Part shown: piece after piece, positions 1-3,618 of the stretch
Layout of the letters: the number at the start of each line of letters is the position of its first letter
How positions within the stretch are numbered: the stretch's first letter is position 1
Source of the DNA: SURF-32 sp964648365
Lineage (GTDB): Bacteria; Planctomycetota; Phycisphaerae; UBA1845
Assembly (NCBI GenBank): GCA_964648365.1
Contig: CAZYLK010000266.1
Coordinates: forward strand, 1-5,944
Reading direction: 5' to 3'
DNA: 5,944 bases
Notes under the pieces: model-generated
The model's database searches: none
Told to the model about the DNA's origin: nothing
What the model saw: the letters and a program-made list of their open reading frames with translations, nothing else
Program-made: the position numbers and the translations under genes

Positions 1-199
1 GCGTGCCGAGCGCATGTAGCCCGACGATGCACCCGGCCAGCGTCAGCCAGCCGAGAAGGCGGCGCGCGCCGCGATCAGCCGACGGGACGGCCGATTCGCC
101 CGATGGGCCTGTCGGATCGCCGGGGCGAATTGCTGATCCGCTCGTTCCGTCGCCACGCCCCGCGGTGCGGCTATCGCTTTTCAGGTGGTCGCGTGACAT
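1..199 (-). CDS. N-terminal part of a membrane protein, runs off left edge
   Basis: An open minus-strand frame starts with ATG at 199-197 and stays open to the window edge, giving 66 complete codons. The first ~45 residues are polar and rich in Ser, Gly, Pro and Asp, so probably a disordered cytoplasmic tail. Arg-Arg then precedes a hydrophobic stretch at residues ~48-65 (LLGWLTLAGCIVGLHALG), which reads as a transmembrane helix or signal anchor with the positive-inside rule satisfied. Codon third positions are strongly G/C, like the kinase gene and unlike random frames. Upstream of the ATG only a weak purine-rich GGGATGG is seen, about four bases away, so the start is uncertain. The family cannot be named because the functional domain lies outside the window. 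Other frames over this stretch look like shadows. Confidence 0.5.
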   Translation of the reverse strand, partial: MSRDHLKSDSRTAGRGDGTSGSAIRPGDPTGPSGESAVPSADRGARRLLGWLTLAGCIVGLHALGT

Positions 200-357
200 G
201 GGTCCATCCCGGCAAGCGCTTCAAGCCCGCGCCGGTGCCGCGGTTACGATTCGCGGACCGCGGTCAGGGCCACTCCGCGGCAACGGACGCCGATTGGGTC
301 GCCCGGCGAACGTCGTTGCGAGCGTATAGTTGGTTGCCGGCGCGAACAAGGCGGCCA

Positions 358-374
358 CCCACGGGCTCCGTGGG
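358..374. repeat. Short perfect hairpin (CCCACGG/CCGTGGG)
   Basis: A 7-bp perfect inverted repeat, CCCACGG and CCGTGGG, with a GCT loop. No T-run follows on either strand, so it is not a convincing intrinsic terminator. It may be one arm of a dispersed intergenic repeat, but only one copy is present in this window. Confidence 0.35.
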
Positions 375-566
375 CTGAAAGGCCGATTCTGTTAGCCCAG
401 GTCGAAGGCTGCCGAATGCCTCGGGCGCCAGTCGCGGAGACCATTCGGCGCTGAACGGGCCGTTCGCGGTTCGTACGCCGCGCCTGCGTGCGCCTCCCTC
501 GGACCCCCGCGCACGAACCCGCCGCCAACCGCGCCTTTGCGGTTCACGCAGCCAACCTTCGAGCGG

Positions 567-595
567 TTGCCGCCGGGGGGGTACGCAGTTATCAT
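567..595 (+). promoter_or_regulatory. Candidate sigma70-type promoter
   Basis: TTGCCG at 567-572 and TATCAT at 590-595 are separated by exactly 17 bases, and an overlapping CATAAT lies at 593-598. This is an AT-rich spot inside otherwise GC-rich DNA. The next supported gene on this strand begins 415 bases later at 1011, so the promoter would give a long leader or drive an unrecognised short transcript. The call rests on motif match alone. Confidence 0.25.
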
Positions 596-993
596 AATCG
601 ACATAAGAGGCAGACGCCGTCGGTACGCGACTTGCGGCGGCGGACGATCGTGGCGCTGCGGGATTGGTTGAAGGCACGCCGAGTCAGACGTTTGTTTTCC
701 TGAACGCCTGGACGATGTTGGCGGCGGTCATGCGGCGCATGGATTGTGTAACGCCCTACCGACGCTTTCGACAGCGCAACGATTTGCCGTAGTCGTTCAG
801 CCCGGAGCAATTCGGGACGCAGCGTACTCGGCTGCGGTCAATCCGCCGAGCGTAAGCGAGAAAGCGGCGAAGATACTGGCGGGACACAAGTTCGCTGGTG
901 AAGCGGACACATACGCAAAGCGTAACGTGTTGTCTGTCAGAACGGTATGTAGCGCAAGTGAGCGACACTATTTTACCGAACGGCACTAAATCC

Positions 994-999
994 AAAGGA
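994..999 (+). promoter_or_regulatory. Ribosome-binding site for the DUF4145-like gene
   Basis: AAAGGA lies 11 bases upstream of the GTG at 1011. An in-frame TAA at 987-989 leaves GTG 1011 as the first usable start after that stop, so this site supports the chosen start. Confidence 0.55.
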
Positions 1000-1010
1000 C
1001 GGCAAACGTC

Positions 1011-1619
1011 GTGAGTGAACAGGAAGCGGCATTCCGAAATCACCGAAAGCAGCATTGGAGCCTTCCAAGTAATAGCAAGCGCTTTAAGTGTGGTTATTGC
1101 GGGGACTCTGTTGCCACAGACCTTGGATGGCTCAAGTCGTGGTCAGAGGGCTTCAATGGACCATCCTATTCACGAGATATTCGTATCTGCCCGACCTGCC
1201 AATACCCGACGGTCTTTGTAGACTGGAAGGAGGAGCAGGTTCCGCTTCCATTAGCGGGCAAGCGGTTTTCACTCAATCGCGATGATCCGAATGACCTGAA
1301 AACCATTGTCCATCTCTATAATCAGGCGCGCTTCGGATTGAGCCGGGCTGGCGCAACCGGACCAGTCCTGATCCTCCGCAAGTTGCTAATGCATATCGCC
1401 GTTCAACAGGGAGCAGTCCAGAAAAATACATTTGCTCATTATTGCGACTACCTAAAGACAGCCAACATTGTAAGCAAGCCCCAACACGATCTACTGGAAC
1501 GCATTCGGAAGTCTGGCAACACCGAGAATCACGAGATTACGGTTGCAACGGACGCCGATGCAAACGACCTACTTTCGCTCATGACTCTACTCATAGAGAG
1601 CATTTATTTTGCCACCTAG
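1011..1619 (+). CDS. Zinc-ribbon and DUF4145-like domain protein
   Basis: A complete 202-residue protein starting at GTG. An in-frame TAA 24 bases upstream and AAAGGA at 994-999 fix the start. Residues 27-30 (CGYC) and 60-63 (CPTC) form two CxxC knuckles, as in a zinc ribbon. Residues ~95-200 resemble DUF4145: a helical region with YNQARFGLSRAGATGPVLIL, then an LKTANIVSKPQHDLLERIRK segment, and the IRxxGNxxxHE signature at 165-175. That family is known as a stand-alone protein and fused to restriction-type and other nucleic-acid enzymes; its biochemical role is not settled. No nuclease or helicase motif is present here, so a catalytic function cannot be claimed. There is no signal peptide, so it is probably cytoplasmic. 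Sampled lines are about 50% G+C, well below the flanks, which suggests acquisition. It is convergent with the membrane protein at 1768-2430, 148 bases away. The domain call is from memory of the motif pattern. Confidence 0.85.
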   Translation: MSEQEAAFRNHRKQHWSLPSNSKRFKCGYCGDSVATDLGWLKSWSEGFNGPSYSRDIRICPTCQYPTVFVDWKEEQVPLPLAGKRFSLNRDDPNDLKTIVHLYNQARFGLSRAGATGPVLILRKLLMHIAVQQGAVQKNTFAHYCDYLKTANIVSKPQHDLLERIRKSGNTENHEITVATDADANDLLSLMTLLIESIYFAT

Positions 1620-1767
1620 CAACACGATGGACGGGCTGCGGGGAACCACATGCTGTTGCCTGTGAGGCGGACAGTTATCACGCATGGCCCTAATCCGATT
1701 TCTTAGCACTAACTGAAAGATTTGTCGCGACTCCTATTTGTTTGCAAGAACACAAGAGGGTTTCGAC

Positions 1768-2430
1768 CTACGGCAACTCGGGACGTTGTGGTTTGCGAGT
1801 GTTGCTCAGCTTCTGTAGAGTCTGGAGTGTAGCTGTCTGCCTCGCTTCCAGTGATGAATTAGCGGATCTTGCAGCAGATGCAATCGAAGCGATGGCATCG
1901 CGTAGCGCGTCGATGTCCACGTGAGGTTCTTGCGCCACTTGCCTATCTAAGGCTTCCAGTTGAGCCGCAATACCAGTAAGTTGTGACTCCAATTGGCGTA
2001 CGCCCGTCACAACTCTCTTAGGTTTTCCAATATGTTGATCGAGAAAGTTCTGCTCTTGCGTTGGTGACCAGCCCTGTCCGAAGCAAATGCTCTTCAGTTC
2101 CGCGACCGTATAGTATTCGGTCGTCTCAACCGCCTTCACACTTTTTTCTAGTTTAACAAACGACTCCCGCAACTCCGCTACCATAGTATCGGCAGGGCGC
2201 TGTGGACGATCGCGCATTACTGATGACAATTGCGCGCACGTTTCCGTTATACCATCAAGCGCTGTGCTAGTTTGCTGAATGTCAAGTATCCGCACACCGT
2301 CCGCGAAAATACTCTCCGCACTAGCAAGGAAGTAGTGATTATAAATCAGTCCTGGGACGGCTATGATCGCGCCGCTTACGACACCGCAAACAATCGTCTT
2401 TGCAGTTCCCCACTTCCGCTGCTTTGCCAT
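1768..2430 (-). CDS. Single-pass membrane protein with helical/coiled-coil domain, unknown function
   Basis: I place the start at ATG 2430-2428, giving 220 residues. AGGAG at 2444-2440 sits nine bases upstream of it but only three from the ATG at 2436-2434. The frame is open back to 2538, but that extension is Arg/Gly/Pro-rich and unlike the rest. Residues 1-9 are basic (MAKQRKWGT), and residues ~10-31 (KTIVCGVVSGAIIAVPGLIY within them) form one transmembrane helix. The remaining ~185 residues are polar. Two long helices rich in Leu, Ala, Gln and Glu, at ~140-165 and ~171-208, look coiled-coil forming; a WSPTQEQNFLDQHIGKP segment lies just before them. Two cysteines (C66, C116) lie in the soluble part. 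No enzymatic motif or known family is recognised. Topology could be either way; the basic N-terminus favours the helical domain outside the cytoplasm. G+C of 43-50% in sampled lines matches its convergent neighbour and contrasts with the flanks. Confidence 0.75.
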   Translation of the reverse strand: MAKQRKWGTAKTIVCGVVSGAIIAVPGLIYNHYFLASAESIFADGVRILDIQQTSTALDGITETCAQLSSVMRDRPQRPADTMVAELRESFVKLEKSVKAVETTEYYTVAELKSICFGQGWSPTQEQNFLDQHIGKPKRVVTGVRQLESQLTGIAAQLEALDRQVAQEPHVDIDALRDAIASIASAARSANSSLEARQTATLQTLQKLSNTRKPQRPELP

Positions 2431-2439
2431 GTCCATTCT

Positions 2440-2444
2440 CTCCT
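2440..2444 (-). promoter_or_regulatory. Strong Shine-Dalgarno that decides the start of the membrane protein
   Basis: AGGAG on the minus strand is nine bases from ATG 2430 and three from ATG 2436. The spacing favours 2430 and argues against the much longer reading from 2538. Confidence 0.65.
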
Positions 2445-2585
2445 GCGGCGAGCAAAGTGCGCCGCCTCGCGCAATTCTTGTCCCTGCGCCGTTCAACCCC
2501 GCAGGATAGGGCGAGCGCTTCAGGCGCCCATACGACACGGAAAGTCTACGGCGCGAGTCACTACCCGTCCAGCGCCCTAACGAAG

Positions 2586-2616
2586 ACGGAGCCCGGACAT
2601 TTCATCCGGGCTCCGT
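2586..2616. terminator. 12-bp perfect hairpin, possible bidirectional terminator
   Basis: ACGGAGCCCGGA (2586-2597) and TCCGGGCTCCGT (2605-2616) are perfect complements around a seven-base loop, CATTTCA. The stem is long and GC-rich. No clean T-run follows: CTTCGTTAGG on the minus strand and TGCGAGAATC on the plus strand. It lies 33 bases beyond the stop (TAG, 2650-2652) of the minus-strand remnant, a position that suits a terminator for it. It is also upstream of the membrane-protein gene and could insulate it. A protein-binding or mRNA-stabilising palindrome is an alternative. Confidence 0.4.
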
Positions 2617-2649
2617 TGCGAGAATCGCAGCGCTCAGTCGCCGCGGTTG

Positions 2650-2870
2650 CTACCTTGCGTAATCGGGTTCACTCAAGACGAGCATGTGACCGAGTGAGTC
2701 CGCCGCCTCGTCTCCCTTCACTCTGCGGATTGCCTCGACCTGCGGCAAGTCCGCGTCGCCAAGCCACGGACCAGCAATCCAGCGGAGTTCGCTCGACTTG
2801 ACGATTAGATTGTCCAACGCGAAGCCCGAAGCCGCAGCAAACAGGGTGACGCGGTGCGGGGTCTTCCCAC
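2650..2870 (-). pseudogene. Possible C-terminal gene remnant, family unknown
   Basis: The last ~70 codons of a minus-strand frame ending in TAG at 2652-2650 read like ordinary protein: FALDNLIVKSSELRWIAGPW, then LGDADLPQVEAIRRVKGDEA, then ADSLGHMLVLSEPDYAR. They have a normal residue mix and G/C-rich third positions. Upstream of about 2870 the same frame becomes Arg/Pro/Gly-rich junk, and no ATG or ribosome-binding site precedes the good part. In a second minus-strand frame just upstream (~2850-2910) there is protein-like sequence, VPLAARFQPPVKGLWEDP, so a frameshift could separate two halves of one decayed gene. The hairpin at 2586-2616 sits where its terminator would be. No family is recognised, and it may simply be a chance frame. 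Confidence 0.27.
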
Positions 2871-2973
2871 AGCCCCTTGACCGGCGGCTGGAACCTCGCC
2901 GCAAGTGGCACGGACTCTCGGGCGGTTCGTTGGCGGGCACCCGGACACGGCCTACCGCCCATGCCCGCTTGGC

Positions 2974-3014
2974 GGCCGACCGCCGGCTCACGCTCCGCTC
3001 CGCCGGGCCGACCG
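2974..3014. repeat. GC-rich REP-like palindromic element
   Basis: GGCCGACCG occurs directly repeated at 2974-2982 and 3006-3014. Between and overlapping the copies, CCGGC (2983-2987) and GCCGG (3002-3006) are inverted around GCTCACGCTC (2986-2995). Read on the minus strand this contains GAGCGTGAGC, one base different from GAGCGTAAGC at 848-857. The arrangement looks like a dispersed intergenic palindrome of the REP type, but two partial copies in one window are weak proof. Confidence 0.35.
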
Positions 3015-3080
3015 GCCGGGATTGGCGACCATTGCCGCGCCTTCCCCGATGGCGGGGATGCCAAACCGCCCCGGGCCGTG

Positions 3081-3086
3081 TATGAT
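3081..3086 (+). promoter_or_regulatory. Candidate -10 box for the tmRNA gene
   Basis: TATGAT stands in very GC-rich DNA about 95 bases upstream of the mature tmRNA 5' end. The -35 region around 3058-3064 (ATGCCAA) matches poorly. If used, it would give a precursor with a leader of roughly 90 bases, to be removed by RNase P. Confidence 0.3.
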
Positions 3087-3276
3087 ACGGCAGATGTCCG
3101 TGGCCAAGCGGAGGCAGGGCGGGCTCGTCGCGCTGGTCGCGGCGCGGCCCGCGTTGCCGATTCGGGGCCGGCGGACGCACCGGGGGCGATCGGATTCGAC
3201 CGGGTGAAGTGAAAGTCAGGTTGCGTGTCGAGGATCGTCGGTTGGCCTCGTTAATCATCCGGCGGAAACCTTAAAT

Positions 3277-3306
3277 GGCAACTACCAGTTCGCCATGGCA
3301 GCCTAA
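3277..3306 (+). other. tmRNA tag-peptide frame, GNYQFAMAA
   Basis: After pseudoknot 1 and TTAAAT, the frame GGC AAC TAC CAG TTC GCC ATG GCA GCC TAA encodes GNYQFAMAA. It ends in the small hydrophobic xxAA needed for ClpXP-type proteolysis, here AMAA instead of the common ALAA. An A is present four bases before the resume codon, as in E. coli. The resume codon would be GGC (Gly), whereas GCA (Ala) is the common one. The exact resume position is inferred from the spacing, the frame and the tag end; reading one codon earlier would add Asn. Confidence 0.85.
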
Positions 3307-3314
3307 TTTAGGCT
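3300..3314 (+). other. Hairpin around the tag stop codon
   Basis: AGCCTAA and TTAGGCT form a perfect 7-base inverted repeat around one T. As RNA it would fold as about 5-6 bp with a small loop, placing the tag stop UAA in or next to a stem. This corresponds to the base of helix 5 in other tmRNAs. Confidence 0.6.
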
Positions 3315-3618
3315 GACCCGTCCTGCGGGAGACGCCCGCTATTTCGCAGGACGACGATAGTGGGCTGGCGACCGCACGACGCCTGAGCGTGCGGCCGTAA
3401 GAAAACACTCGGGCTGGAACAAAGCGAAGCCTGTCGGCCGGCGTCGCGGCGTTCGAGAAACAAACGACCGAATACACACGTAGAAGCCTGTCCGGATCCA
3501 CCGCGGGACGGGGGTTCGATTCCCCCCGCCTCCAGTGCCACGTCACAGCGGCCGCTCGATGTCGGACCGCTGCGGGCGCAGCCGACGGACGGTTCGGTCA
3601 CGAGGCGAAGCTGGCCTC

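Larger units (their letters stand above)
200..1010. other. Long intergenic region without a supported gene
   Basis: About 810 bases separate the left-edge gene from the DUF4145-like gene. Several open frames of 70-137 codons exist on both strands, but all are rich in Arg, Pro, Ala and Gly, lack ribosome-binding sites and show no recognisable domain, so I treat them as GC-driven noise. What can be seen: a 7-bp hairpin at 358-374, a sigma70-like promoter candidate at 567-595, and GAGCGTAAGC at 848-857. That last motif is nearly the complement of a motif in the palindromic element at 2974-3014. Base composition falls from GC-rich (before ~700) to more balanced (after ~700), which may mark the left boundary of an acquired segment. 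A small RNA downstream of the candidate promoter cannot be excluded. Confidence 0.5.
2431..3181. other. Intergenic region between the membrane-protein gene and tmRNA
   Basis: About 750 bases with no intact gene that I can support. It holds a 12-bp perfect hairpin (2586-2616), a possible minus-strand gene remnant (2650-2870), a GC-rich direct/inverted repeat element (2974-3014), a small hairpin (TCCCCG 3043-3048 with CGGGGA 3053-3058, loop ATGG) and a candidate tmRNA promoter (-10 at 3081-3086). Other open frames here are Arg/Pro-rich in both directions and look like composition artefacts. No convincing promoter for the minus-strand gene starting at 2430 stands out. Confidence 0.5.
3182..3534 (+). 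ncRNA. ssrA: Transfer-messenger RNA (tmRNA), one-piece
   Basis: This RNA acts with SmpB on stalled ribosomes, accepting alanine like a tRNA and then serving as a short message that tags the protein for proteolysis. The 5' end GGGGGCG (3182-3188) pairs with CGCCTCC (3527-3533) as a 7-bp acceptor stem. It has G3.U70, the alanyl-tRNA synthetase identity pair, and discriminator A at 3534. The T arm is GGGGG-TTCGATT-CCCCC (3510-3526). The 5' part GATTCGACCGGG is the conserved tmRNA D-region. Helix 2 is supported by CAGG 3217-3220 with CCTG 3487-3490 and GCGTGT 3223-3228 with ACACGT 3476-3481. Pseudoknot 1: CGAGG 3229-3233/CCTCG 3246-3250 and GTCGG 3237-3241/CCGGC 3259-3263. Pseudoknot 2: GTCCTGCG 3320-3327/CGCAGGAC 3345-3352 and GCCCGCTAT 3334-3342/ATAGTGGGC 3357-3365. 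Pseudoknot 3: CCGCACG 3372-3378/CGTGCGG 3388-3394 and GCCTGAG 3381-3387/CTCGGGC 3408-3414. Pseudoknot 4 is less clear (GCCG 3437-3440/CGGC 3447-3450; GTCG 3443-3446/CGAC 3465-3468). The length of 353 is normal for a one-piece form. CCA is not encoded after A3534. Confidence 0.96.

Noticed and set aside
320..350. Minus-strand promoter (TTGTTC with TATACG) for the left-edge gene
   Set aside because: The spacing is only 15 bases and it lies more than 120 bases from the start, too weak to list as a feature.
264..677. Minus-strand frame of 137 codons in the left gap
   Set aside because: Arg/Ser/Pro-rich, no domain, no ribosome-binding site, and overlapped by equally open frames on both strands.
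682..740. Minus-strand mini-frame MRRMTAANIVQAFRKTNV
   Set aside because: Only 18 codons with no ribosome-binding site; it looks natural but is too short to defend.
744..989. Plus-strand frame of 81 codons just upstream of the DUF4145-like gene, in the same frame
   Set aside because: It needs a TTG start with no Shine-Dalgarno and shows no recognisable motif. The TAA at 987-989 separates it from the real gene, so a fusion is not supported.
2431..2538. Upstream extension of the membrane protein to 256 residues
   Set aside because: The extension is Arg/Gly/Pro-rich, and the AGGAG at 2444-2440 clearly serves the ATG at 2430.
3508..3534. ssrA 3' end as an att site for an island
   Set aside because: No second copy of the T-arm/3'-end sequence and no integrase was found in the window.
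3546..3582. Inverted repeats between tmRNA and kinase (CAGCGG/CCGCTG and GCTGCG/CGCAGC) as a terminator
   Set aside because: Only 6-bp stems, mutually overlapping, and with no T-run, in DNA where such GC-rich matches arise easily.
3271..3601. Two minus-strand open frames of about 91-97 codons across the tmRNA
   Set aside because: They read the tmRNA backwards; GESNPRP- and GGIEPPS-like strings come from the antisense of the T arm. The plus-strand RNA structure explains the whole region.
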